Below, in pieces: positions 1 through 8,066 of a DNA stretch of 64,000 nucleotides. Each line of letters begins with the position of its first letter. Position 1 is the stretch's first letter. The position numbers and the translations under genes are program-made. Below the pieces are notes generated by a model. It was not told the origin of the DNA, searched no databases, and saw nothing but the letters and a program-made list of their open reading frames with translations. The DNA is from an uncultured Saprospiraceae bacterium (GTDB taxonomy: Bacteria; Bacteroidota; Bacteroidia; Chitinophagales; Saprospiraceae): positions 1 through 64,000 of the forward strand of contig CALMSO010000086.1 of NCBI GenBank assembly GCA_937872385.1, in the 5' to 3' direction.

Positions 1-150
1 AGCCGAGTTCCCGGTAAAGGTGGTGTTGGTGATGGTGGGCGAAGAGTTGGAGTTGTACATCCCGCCGCCTTGGTTAGCCGAGTTCCCGGTAAAGGTGGTG
101 TTGGTGATGGTGGGCGAAGAGTTGGAGTTGAACATCCCGCCGCCTTGGTT
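1..150 (-). repeat. Two in-frame 75-bp coding repeats
   Basis: Bases 1-75 and 76-150 are copies of one 75-bp unit differing at a single base (t/a in gtacat versus gaacat). They encode 25-residue beta-helix rungs (GGGMYNSNSSPTITNTTFTG plus five residues). More copies probably lie left of the window edge. Such near-identity suggests recent slippage or unequal recombination. Confidence 0.9.
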
Positions 151-1800
151 TCGGAAAATAGTTTGCCCTTCTACGGTAATAGTACTAAGACCATTAGCAT
201 TCCCCCCGCTTATCGTAAAGCCGTCCAGCACAGTGGTAGCCGTATCGTTCACAGAAAGCACTACGTGGTAGGCGTTTTCGCCATTTCCTGTAATGCTCAA
301 GGTGCTGCCGCTGCCGCTTATTACGTCATCGTCATTGAAATCACCGCTGAGGATGGTGGGGTTAGCAGCTATATCCCTGAGGCCACCGCCGTTGGGGAAG
401 CCGCCGTACAGGGCTACGCCATTGGCTAAGTGGAAGGTAACATCGCGGGCATCGGGAGTGGTGATGGGGGCGCCGTTTTCGTAGGGTTTGGTGCCAGGCT
501 TGTAAGTGCCGGCGGCTACGTTGATGGTGGTCACGCCCGGGCAGTTGTGGGCTATGAGTAGCGCCTCGTCCAAAGTTTTAAAGGCGGTAGCCCAGCTTGT
601 GCCATCACCGCTGCTGCTGGTGCTCTGGTCCACGTAGAGGGTGTTGAAGGAAGGGCAGGGGAAGTTTTCATACGCCCCAATGTCCACCGGTGTGCTTCTT
701 GGTGAACCACGTTGGTCGGTCGTCAAGGCAAAAGGCGGATTATTCGTCATGCAAGTAAGATCGAGCACGCAGTTGTTTCCATTGCCAATCGCTGGAGAGG
801 TCGGCAGCAAAGCGTGTGTTGGTGTTGGGCCGCCGTTATTGGCGAGGGAGCCGAGTAGTGGATTGAGGGGAGAGGTCGAATTGCCAACTTGGTCGTTGTT
901 TACACCATTGGTAAAGCCGGCATCGGGTGCGTTACCGATGATGTTGTTGCCAAGTGAAGTCACAGTTGTAGATGATGCTTTCGTAACATCCGGCACGGCT
1001 GCATTATTGCGGTTTCCGGCGATGATGCTGTTGCGGACGGTCATCGTTCCGCCTTCAACGCGAACTCCGCTTGCGCCGCCGTTAGATCCGTTGTCTGTAA
1101 TCGTCGAATTGATGATATTCGTAAAGCTTAACGCAACCCCAATACCGCCGCCCGAATCGAAGCTGTCATTCGCGGTGGTATTGCCGCTAACGGTCGAATT
1201 CACGAGGTTGAACGTATTTCCACCGCTAAACTGTATGCCGCCGGAACCGCCGCTGCCACAGCAGAAGCTGCTCGTATTGTTGCTGACCGTGCTGTTGACC
1301 AAGTTCAGGTTGTAGGTACTAACGGCAATCCCGCATCCGCCGCCGCCGCACGAGTTGGCTGTAATATTTAAGTCTGAAAAATTCAGCACCAGATCAGGCG
1401 GAACAGGGAAAATAGAATTACTAGCAGTGATTCCCGCGCCGTTTGCAAAACCTATATTCCCGCCCGTGATTGTCATCCCCGACAAAGTCACCGTTGTGAC
1501 ATCAACGATTTGAATGACGCGGCTGCCCACAGCGATCTGCCGCAGCGTAAGCAAGTTAGCTCCCGGACCGTTGATGGTCAGATTTTTGTTGATGAAAAGC
1601 TGCCCGTTGAGTTGAATTTCTTGTGGTGAATCAAACAGTGGCGAGGCAAATAGGATGATATTGTCTGGAGCAGCATCAACAATAGCCTGCCGAAGCGAGC
1701 CTGGCCCGTTATCGTTGGTATTTGTTACCGTCAGGGTTGCGGCGGGTGCCATGCACAAAGCGATGCCCCAAGCCAGGAGGGTGAGTAGTGTCTTTTTCAT
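1..1800 (-). CDS. Secreted right-handed beta-helix protein (3' end outside window)
   Basis: The frame opens at the ATG complementary to 1798-1800 and stays open to base 1, so only the first 600 residues are visible. It begins with a signal peptide (MKKTLLTLLAW, then a hydrophobic stretch to about residue 22). A beta-helix region follows, with recurring NSTVSNNTS / GGNTFNLVNSTVSGNT rungs rich in Asn, Gly, Ser and Thr. Near residue 388 a second segment starts (LYVDQSTSSSGDGTSWATA), typical of pectin-lyase-fold surface proteins of the choice-of-anchor/DUF1565 type. The visible end enters 25-residue repeats. It is probably exported and displayed on the cell surface; a T9SS sorting domain is expected at the unseen C-terminus but cannot be checked. 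Ligand or enzymatic role unknown. Confidence 0.85.
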   Translation of the reverse strand, partial: MKKTLLTLLAWGIALCMAPAATLTVTNTNDNGPGSLRQAIVDAAPDNIILFASPLFDSPQEIQLNGQLFINKNLTINGPGANLLTLRQIAVGSRVIQIVDVTTVTLSGMTITGGNIGFANGAGITASNSIFPVPPDLVLNFSDLNITANSCGGGGCGIAVSTYNLNLVNSTVSNNTSSFCCGSGGSGGIQFSGGNTFNLVNSTVSGNTTANDSFDSGGGIGVALSFTNIINSTITDNGSNGGASGVRVEGGTMTVRNSIIAGNRNNAAVPDVTKASSTTVTSLGNNIIGNAPDAGFTNGVNNDQVGNSTSPLNPLLGSLANNGGPTPTHALLPTSPAIGNGNNCVLDLTCMTNNPPFALTTDQRGSPRSTPVDIGAYENFPCPSFNTLYVDQSTSSSGDGTSWATAFKTLDEALLIAHNCPGVTTINVAAGTYKPGTKPYENGAPITTPDARDVTFHLANGVALYGGFPNGGGLRDIAANPTILSGDFNDDDVISGSGSTLSITGNGENAYHVVLSVNDTATTVLDGFTISGGNANGLSTITVEGQTIFRNQGGGMFNSNSSPTITNTTFTGNSANQGGGMYNSNSSPTITNTTFTGNSA

Positions 1801-1960
1801 GAGAATGATTTGTTTATCCTTATTATGTTATAAGGCATACAGTAGTTACGTATGTAAATCAGGTCGTTTTCTGCGCATAAAAATGAGGTGTTTTTTTAAA
1901 AGTGGCTGCGTCTATTGTCTCAAATGCTGCGTTTATTGTTGCATCGTGCATTTTTTTTCA

Positions 1961-1991
1961 GATTTCGTAAATCTTGGAGATTTAGCAAATC
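1961..1991. repeat. Imperfect palindrome, family copy 1
   Basis: Two 14-bp arms, gatttcgtaaatct (1961-1974) and agatttagcaaatc (1978-1991), are inverted with two mismatches around a 3-bp spacer and preceded by a T-run. A second palindrome with nearly the same arms lies at 61303-61333. It sits in the 197-bp gap between the beta-helix gene start and the end of the AraC-type gene. Role unknown; it could form a hairpin or be a small dispersed repeat. Confidence 0.7.
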
Positions 1992-1997
1992 GGTTTC

Positions 1998-3494
1998 CTA
2001 CTGCATCGGTTGCAGCCCATAGGCTTGGAGAATATTGTGGAAAGCAGGATGCGTTTGCAAGGGAGCATAGCAGAAATCAAAGAGTAGGTATTCGGGGATT
2101 TTACCTTTGTCGGCGGCGGCTTGCAGGTAGGTCATGCCCTGTTCTATTTGCCCCAGTCCGGCGTGTGCCGCAGCTGCGGCGAGACAATCTTCGGCGCGGG
2201 TGGTATCCAAAGAAGCGAGGAAGTCCTTTACTGCTTGGCGGTTGCCTATTTTGCCCAGACAAAAAATGCGGGATACCTGAACGGAACGGTATCGGGGGTT
2301 CATGGTCAGGCAAGTATCGAAGTGAGCCAGCGCGGGTTCGTATTGTTCTTTTGCAAGGTAGAGCAGCCCCATTACATTGGGATAGAGAAAGGATTGTTGG
2401 AAATTTGGCGTAGCGAGTTGTAGCAAAGTATCGGCGAGGTCAAATCGGTTGGCAAAAATAGCGGTATAAATATACCCTCCGGCAATGACGGGGTAAGCGG
2501 GGTCGAGTTCATAGGCCAGCCGATGATACTGTAGTGCCTGCTCCAGATCACCGATGCTGCGCAGCGTCAGACTGTACCAGTAGTTGGTCAGTGCATCCTG
2601 CGGCTGAAGCTTGAGCGCAATCTGATAGACCGTCAATGCTTCCTGCCACCGATATTGATCTCTATAAATGTTGCCCAGCACGGCATAGGCCTGTGCATTG
2701 CTGGTGTTGTGTTTGATGGCGAGGAGTGCTAATTGTTCTGCTTGGCGTAGGTCCTGCCTTTCAGCGGAGGAGTATTGTAGGTTCACCAGTAGATTTAACC
2801 CACTGGCCTTGCCGAGGTAAGCATCGGAGTAAGTGCTGTCCAATTGGATGGCCCGGTCAAAAGCTTCCATGCTTTCCCGCAAGGATTCTTGGGTGCGTTT
2901 TTCCAAAAGCTGTTTTCCGAGCATTACCTCTTGGAAGGCCTCAGCAGAAGTGGTTGGAATTGAACTACTTACAGCGCGTTTTTTTTCTTGTACTGAAACT
3001 ATGAAAGTGCCTATTAACAAGCACACCAGCACCAATAGCCCCCAGCGCACTGCGCTTTGCCGTTTGCTCTTGAAAGGTTCTGGGGTAGCATCTGAAACGT
3101 CAGGGACAACAATAACCGGCGCTGCTTCGGCAGTGGTTTCGGCGAGGGGCGTTCCTCTTTGTTTGCGATAAGCGCTGGGACTCAGGCCGTACGCTTCAAT
3201 GAAGTATTTGCTGAAGTTTTGCGGGCTACTGACGCCAATTTGATAAGCTATTTCTGAGACGTTGAAATCGGTGGTTTCTAATAGCTTTTTGGCTTGCTCC
3301 ATCCGCACATGCCGAATGAGAAGCGAAGTGGAAAATCCGGTTGCGGCTTTGACCTTGCGGTGCAACTGCGCCCGGCTGATATTCATTTCTATGCAAATCT
3401 GGACGATAGAAAAATCAGGTTTCTCCAAATTTTTCTGGATGATTTCCTGCAGCTTTTCTAAAAATTCATTGTGTAATTGCTTTTGCTTGGTCAT
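1998..3494 (-). CDS. AraC-type regulator with membrane helix and TPR domain
   Basis: The 498-residue protein starts with an AraC-type double helix-turn-helix (about residues 15-112; FSKYFIEAYGLSPSAYR matches the second helix-turn-helix signature). After a linker there is one hydrophobic helix (about 151-168, WGLLVLVCLLIGTF), then roughly 300 residues of TPR-like repeats, for example AYAVLGNIYRDQYRWQEALT. This arrangement of N-terminal DNA-binding domain, membrane helix and TPR sensor is known in Bacteroidota but its signals are mostly undefined. The gene is single and divergent from nothing obvious; it may regulate nearby surface-protein genes, but that is inference. The start is ATG with no Shine-Dalgarno sequence. 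Confidence 0.85.
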   Translation of the reverse strand: MTKQKQLHNEFLEKLQEIIQKNLEKPDFSIVQICIEMNISRAQLHRKVKAATGFSTSLLIRHVRMEQAKKLLETTDFNVSEIAYQIGVSSPQNFSKYFIEAYGLSPSAYRKQRGTPLAETTAEAAPVIVVPDVSDATPEPFKSKRQSAVRWGLLVLVCLLIGTFIVSVQEKKRAVSSSIPTTSAEAFQEVMLGKQLLEKRTQESLRESMEAFDRAIQLDSTYSDAYLGKASGLNLLVNLQYSSAERQDLRQAEQLALLAIKHNTSNAQAYAVLGNIYRDQYRWQEALTVYQIALKLQPQDALTNYWYSLTLRSIGDLEQALQYHRLAYELDPAYPVIAGGYIYTAIFANRFDLADTLLQLATPNFQQSFLYPNVMGLLYLAKEQYEPALAHFDTCLTMNPRYRSVQVSRIFCLGKIGNRQAVKDFLASLDTTRAEDCLAAAAAHAGLGQIEQGMTYLQAAADKGKIPEYLLFDFCYAPLQTHPAFHNILQAYGLQPMQ

Positions 3495-3683
3495 GCGATG
3501 TTACTTCTTAACTTCCAACGCTATCGCCAAAAATACAAAACAAATTGGCTAAAACGCATGAACAAACTTCCATTTTCTCGTTCTTGCAGGGTACAAATAA
3601 TGATGCCGGGTATCCAAATAATTGATAGCCAAACAGGGCGACAGGAGCCCAGAAAGCAGCCTGCCACCTGTTGGGTATTTTTT

Positions 3684-4103
3684 TTAAAACATTTCTACTT
3701 CGGCGAAATGGAAAGCGCCTTCGATGGCCGCATTTTCGTCCGAATCAGAGCCATGTACGGCATTTTCGCCCACGTTTTTGGCGTACAGGGCGCGGATGGT
3801 GCCGGGTTCTGCCTTGGCGGGGTCGGTAGCGCCAATCAGCGTGCGAAAATCAGCTACGGCATTGTCTTTTTCAAGGATAGCCGCCACAATAGGTCCGGAA
3901 GACATAAATTCTACCAACTCACCATAAAAAGGGCGCTCCTGGTGTACGGCGTAAAAAGCTCCGGCTTTCTCCGGCGAGAGTTTGGTCAGTTTCATGGCCA
4001 CAATGCGAAAGCCTGCGCCATTGATTTTTTCGAGAATGGCACCAATATGCCCCGCCTGTACGGCATCGGGCTTGATCATGGTAAATGTTCTGTTGCCAGC
4101 CAT
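3684..4103 (-). CDS. ndk: Nucleoside diphosphate kinase
   Basis: This 139-residue protein has normal family length and carries the diagnostic NAVHGSDS motif with the phosphohistidine at about H117. The N-terminal [11 protein letters not shown] and the [15 protein letters not shown] segment also match the family. The enzyme transfers the gamma phosphate from ATP to other NDPs to balance nucleotide pools in the cytoplasm. The gene stands alone, divergent from the DHH phosphoesterase gene across about 157 bp. Nothing is unusual in the sequence. Confidence 0.97.
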   Translation of the reverse strand: MAGNRTFTMIKPDAVQAGHIGAILEKINGAGFRIVAMKLTKLSPEKAGAFYAVHQERPFYGELVEFMSSGPIVAAILEKDNAVADFRTLIGATDPAKAEPGTIRALYAKNVGENAVHGSDSDENAAIEGAFHFAEVEMF

Positions 4104-4260
4104 TTGGTATTATATTTTTGATTTTCAGAAACAAGGATTTTTAAAAAGCAGCGCAAAACTAAGTAAACACGCTTAATAGTGCTAAACCCTTGCAATAAAT
4201 TTTGGTTAATTTCCTATTTTTTGTCAACTTCGCATCTTGATTTTTCAGGCAACAAAATAC

Positions 4261-5265
4261 ATGGAGTACCTACACGAAATTAAGGAGCTGTTAGTCAGAC
4301 CGAAAGACATTGTCATCACGACGCACCGCAACCCGGACGGCGACGCGATTGGTGCTTCGCTGGCTATGTATCATTATTTGTGCGAGCTGGGGCATACCGT
4401 ACGCGTGATTTGCCCTTCTGACTATCCCGATTTTTTGGAATGGATGCCTGGAGTTCAAGAAATCATTATCTTTGATACCGAGCCTGAGTACTCCAAAGAA
4501 CTGGTAGAGCGGGCCGATATTATATTTTTCCTTGATTTTAATGCGCTGGATCGGATTGACAAATTGGGGGAGCTAATCGCGCCGCTGTCGTGCACTAAAA
4601 TTATGATTGATCATCATTTGTATCCAGAGAACTGCTCCGATTATCTGATTTCAGACACCTTAGCCAGTTCGACTTGCGAATTGATTTATGATTTTATTGA
4701 CCGAATGGGCGAACGACACAAGATTGATACGGTGATTGCGGAAAGTATTTTTACGGGCATTCTGACCGACACAGGATCGTTTACTTACAGTACTTCTCCC
4801 AAGTTATTTCGCACCGTAGCCGAGCTTATCGAAATGGGCGTGGATGATTACAAGCTCCAGGATTTGATTTTCAACAGTATGCAGGAGAAGCACCTCCGCC
4901 TGCTGGGGCACTGCCTCAATCGGCGGCTGGAAATTTTGGAAGAATACAAAACTGGCATTATCACTCTGACCAAAGAAGACTACGAGCGCTTTGATATTCA
5001 GCGGGGCGATACCGAAGGCATTGTCAATTATTTACTCAAATTGCGCAATGTAAAACTGGCGGCTTTCATCACCGAGCAGCCTACAATCGTCAAGCTATCC
5101 TTGCGTTCTAAAGGAGATTTTTCTGTGCAAGAAATTGCTAAAAAATACTTCAAAGGCGGCGGGCACAAGAATGCTTCGGGAGGCTATTCGTTTCAAAGTC
5201 TGCGGGCTACGGTCAAAAAATTCAAGGATGTGCTACCGGAATATGGAGAAAAGTTGAGGGGCTGA
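4261..5265 (+). CDS. DHH/DHHA1 phosphoesterase (NrnA-like)
   Basis: The 334-residue protein contains motif I (TTHRNPDGDAIGAS), the DHH motif (MIDHHLYPENC), the TGILTDTGSFTYS segment and the C-terminal DHHA1 glycine motif (GGGHKNASGG). This matches NrnA-type enzymes that degrade nanoRNA or cyclic-dinucleotide breakdown products and can dephosphorylate pAp; the precise substrate cannot be read from sequence. The ATG at 4261 was chosen over an upstream in-frame TTG at 4237. The following FKBP lipoprotein gene begins 55 bp downstream on the same strand. Confidence 0.92.
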   Translation: MEYLHEIKELLVRPKDIVITTHRNPDGDAIGASLAMYHYLCELGHTVRVICPSDYPDFLEWMPGVQEIIIFDTEPEYSKELVERADIIFFLDFNALDRIDKLGELIAPLSCTKIMIDHHLYPENCSDYLISDTLASSTCELIYDFIDRMGERHKIDTVIAESIFTGILTDTGSFTYSTSPKLFRTVAELIEMGVDDYKLQDLIFNSMQEKHLRLLGHCLNRRLEILEEYKTGIITLTKEDYERFDIQRGDTEGIVNYLLKLRNVKLAAFITEQPTIVKLSLRSKGDFSVQEIAKKYFKGGGHKNASGGYSFQSLRATVKKFKDVLPEYGEKLRG

Positions 5266-5320
5266 AAAGCTTGAAATATAAAAATATTGTCTGGCATAAA
5301 TTACTAATAAACAAAATTTT

Positions 5321-6226
5321 ATGAGAATTTCCTTCATTATTGTTGCTGCATTATCCATTCTTTTGGTGCAAGGATGCAAAAAAGAAGAAACCGGGGTAAC
5401 GCCCAGTGGCTACGAATATATCGTGCATACCAAAAGTGGCGGCGAAGTGCCCAAGCCGGGCGATTACGTCTATTTCCATGCTCAGCTGCGCAATGGCGAT
5501 TCGGTGTACTACGCCAGCCGCGAGATGGGACAGGAGCCGTTTATGCAAATCACTGCCCAAGACCCGAACGATCCGATGAGCGCCATGCGTACTCCCTCCC
5601 CGGTAGAGGAAATCCTACGCATCATTGGTGTTGGCGACAGTGTTACGGTACTGATTCGCTTAGACACCATTCCGAACAAGCCTCCAGGATTTGAAAACAC
5701 CAACATCATGTATTATGATGTGGTCAGCTTGGAAATCAAGAGCGAAGCGCAATTTCAAATGGATGCCAACAAGCAGCGCGAGGCCGAGCGAGGCAAACGC
5801 GAAGCCGCCCAGCAACGCGAACCAGAAGTAGCCGCTACGGTCAATGATCTTGTGACACGCTACAACTCCGGCCAGCTCAATAGCCAACTGAAAACTACCG
5901 CTTCAGGGCTAAAGTATGTTATCCTTGAAGAAGGCGGTGGTAAAAAACTGGAAGCCAATAAGTTAGTGAATGTGCATTATTACGGCGCACTCACCGATGG
6001 TACCATGTTCGACAATTCTTTCTCGCGGGGTACGCCTTTCACCTTCACCCTCGGTAGAGGCCAGGTGATTGCAGGCTGGGAAGAAGGCATCGCACTGCTA
6101 CGACAAGGTGCCCGAGCCATATTTTTTATCCCTTCAGCACTGGGCTATGGCGAAGCTGGCTCACCACCGGTCATTCCGGGCAATGCCGAGCTGATTTTCT
6201 ACGTGGAAGTGCCCCAGGAAATGTAA
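5321..6226 (+). CDS. FKBP-type peptidyl-prolyl isomerase lipoprotein
   Basis: This 301-residue protein has a lipoprotein signal (LLVQGC, lipidated Cys at residue 19), so it is probably anchored in the envelope. The C-terminal third (about 190-300) is a full FKBP domain (VNVHYYGALTDGTMFDNS, GQVIAGWEEGI, IPSALGYGEAG). The N-terminal part resembles a second, degenerate FKBP fold (PGDYVYFHAQLRNGDSVYY), followed by a charged coiled stretch (about 145-175). It likely folds exported proteins in the periplasm. A strong terminator follows at 6250. Confidence 0.92.
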   Translation: MRISFIIVAALSILLVQGCKKEETGVTPSGYEYIVHTKSGGEVPKPGDYVYFHAQLRNGDSVYYASREMGQEPFMQITAQDPNDPMSAMRTPSPVEEILRIIGVGDSVTVLIRLDTIPNKPPGFENTNIMYYDVVSLEIKSEAQFQMDANKQREAERGKREAAQQREPEVAATVNDLVTRYNSGQLNSQLKTTASGLKYVILEEGGGKKLEANKLVNVHYYGALTDGTMFDNSFSRGTPFTFTLGRGQVIAGWEEGIALLRQGARAIFFIPSALGYGEAGSPPVIPGNAELIFYVEVPQEM

Positions 6227-6249
6227 TGTTTTTGCAAAAAAAATACACG

Positions 6250-6288
6250 ACTGGAACAATGAGGCAGCACCTTGTTGTTCCAGTTTTG
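6250..6288 (+). terminator. Intrinsic terminator after FKBP gene
   Basis: A perfect 10-bp stem (actggaacaa at 6250-6259 with ttgttccagt at 6275-6284) is followed by a short T-rich tract. It lies between the FKBP stop and the prfB start, which makes prfB an independent transcription unit. Confidence 0.8.
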
Positions 6289-6315
6289 TATATCAATCAC
6301 TCAACCACTTTAACT

Positions 6316-7411
6316 ATGACTATCGAACAACTTAAAAGCCTTCGGGAAAGGCTCGGCGCTCTTAGGAGGTATCTTTGACGTGGATCAACGGCTGATTCAA
6401 ATTGAAGATAAGGAACAACTAACACTCGACCCTACTTTTTGGGATGACCCCAAAGCAGCCCAGTCGGTGCTCAAGGAGGTCAAAAGCCACAAAAAATGGG
6501 TAGCGCAATATAGCGAAGTAGCCCAACATGTAGATGACGCAGAAGTGCTACTCGAATTCTTTCGGGAAGGGGAAGTCTCCGAAGCCGAAGTGGATGCCAA
6601 ATACACCGAAGCCATAGCTGCCGTGGATGACTTGGAATTCCATTCTACGCTCAATCAGCCGGAGGATGAACTTGGCTGCCTGCTCGAAATCAATGCCGGC
6701 GCGGGCGGCACCGAAGCCTGCGATTGGGCAGCAATGCTCTACCGGATGTACCTCATGTGGGGCGAACGCAAAGGTTTCAAAGTCAGCGAACTGTATCGCC
6801 AAGATGGCGACGTGGCCGGCCTGAAAAGCGTTTCATTAGAAATTGCTGGCGACTTTGCCTACGGACTGCTCAAAGGCGAAAACGGCGTGCATCGCTTGGT
6901 GCGTATCAGCCCCTACAATGCCCAAGGCAAGCGCATGACTTCCTTTGCATCCGTATTTGTGCATCCTTCCATTGATGAGCGCATTGAAGTGGAAATCAAT
7001 TCAGCGGATTTAGAATGGGATACCTTTCGGGCCAGCGGCGCCGGTGGTCAGCACGTCAATAAAACCGAATCGGCGGTGCGTGTGCGGCATATTCCTTCGG
7101 GCATCGTAGTCGAATGCCAGCAGGAGCGCTCCCAGATACAAAACCGCGAAAAGGCCATGCAGATGCTCAAATCGAAGCTGTACGAAAGGGAATTGGAAAA
7201 ACAACGCGCCGAAAAAGATAAAATCGAAGCCGGTAAAATGAAAAACGAATGGGGGTCCCAGATTCGCAGTTATGTATTAGATGACCGACGGGTGAAAGAT
7301 CACCGCACTGGCCACCAGACCAGCCAAACCGACGCCGTGCTCGATGGCGATATTGACGAATTTCTTAAAGCTTTCCTAATGCACCACGAAGACGCTGAGT
7401 ATCAGGACTAA
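6316..7411 (+). CDS. prfB: Peptide chain release factor 2, +1 programmed frameshift
   Basis: Translation starts at ATG 6316 and reaches an in-frame TGA at 6376-6378 after 20 codons. A +1 shift at CTT-TGA-C continues into the long frame (GAC at 6377) to give a protein of about 364 residues, the usual RF2 length. The GGQ catalytic motif is intact (ASGAGGQHVNKTES). RF2 ends translation at UGA and UAA by triggering peptidyl-tRNA hydrolysis, and the shift site lets it autoregulate: low RF2 favours frameshifting. The stop-recognition tripeptide reads SPY (Tyr at about 200) rather than the usual SPF. The annotated coding sequence must join 6316-6375 and 6377-7411. Confidence 0.97.
6364..6379 (+). 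promoter_or_regulatory. prfB programmed +1 frameshift site
   Basis: The sequence AGGAGGTATCTTTGAC contains an internal Shine-Dalgarno AGGAGG (6364-6369), the slippery CTT codon (6373-6375) and the TGA stop followed by C. It differs at one base from the E. coli site (AGGGGGTATCTTTGAC). Spacing between the Shine-Dalgarno and CTT is the classical three bases. Confidence 0.97.
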
Positions 7412-7457
7412 GCGGGAAGAAAAAACTGAGCAAAGCTACAAGCAGCGGGCAGCAGCA

Positions 7458-7781
7458 TTAGGTTGCTTGCCCCTTGTTTGTTTCCGATGCTATCCATTGC
7501 TCGTAAGCAGCATTGGCCTCCACTTCCATTTTTATAATGCAAGGCGTTTCGTAAGGGTGTATTTTTACAATCTCCGCTTGGACGCGCTCCCAATAGCTCA
7601 GGCGCGTTTTGAACAGGGCTACCCATTCGCCCTCTTGCTGCAAAACATCTTGCCACCAGTAAGCGCTGGTGATTGGAAAAACATTGGCGCAAGCAATCAA
7701 TCGCATTTGCAACAAATGATCGCTCACTGCTCGTGCAGCGACTTCGGAGCTGTGCGTAGTATAAATCATTGCGAAAGCCAT
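7458..7781 (-). CDS. cutA: CutA-family divalent cation tolerance protein
   Basis: The 107-residue protein has the usual CutA length and signature residues: TTHSSEVAARAVSDHLL, LIACANVFPITSAYWW and the conserved HPYETPCI. Members form trimers with a ferredoxin-like fold and were first linked to copper tolerance; their true biochemical role is debated. The gene converges with prfB (46 bp apart) and is followed upstream by tRNA-Arg on the same strand. An overlapping longer frame (7408-7806) was rejected as a shadow. Confidence 0.93.
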   Translation of the reverse strand: MAFAMIYTTHSSEVAARAVSDHLLQMRLIACANVFPITSAYWWQDVLQQEGEWVALFKTRLSYWERVQAEIVKIHPYETPCIIKMEVEANAAYEQWIASETNKGQAT

Positions 7782-7810
7782 CCTGTTGTATTGAAAAACA
7801 CGGCAAGTAT

Positions 7811-7885
7811 TGGTAGTCCCGCTAGGAATCGAACCTAGATCTCAGGTTCCGGAAACCTGCATACTATCCGTTGTACTACGGGACC
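7811..7885 (-). tRNA. tRNA-Arg (anticodon CCG)
   Basis: On the minus strand GGTCCCG pairs with CGGGACT as the acceptor stem (one G-U pair at the end), followed by discriminator A and an encoded CCA. The D arm is GTAC/GTAT. The anticodon stem CAGGT/ACCTG encloses TTCCGGA, giving anticodon CCG. The T arm is CTAGG-TTCGATT-CCTAG. It reads CGG arginine codons. Confidence 0.95.
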
Positions 7886-8066
7886 TGCACGGCGCGCCAC
7901 TGCTCTTGGGCAGCTTTTCGTACGCCATTTTTTTAGAAATGCAAAGTTACGTCAAGCGAATGGATTTCGCAACAAAAACCGAGCGCTTTGCCGGAAATAT
8001 TTTTCCTATTGCCAACCCAGACAGCCTATTGTGCCGTCTCCCTTCTTAAAAAAAACTGTAATACCA

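Noticed and set aside
641..1315. Long plus-strand open frame opposite the beta-helix gene
   Set aside because: It is an antisense shadow; the minus-strand frame has the signal peptide and clear beta-helix rungs.
7408..7806. Alternative minus-strand frame overlapping cutA
   Set aside because: It lacks family features, while the frame 7458-7781 encodes a full CutA protein.
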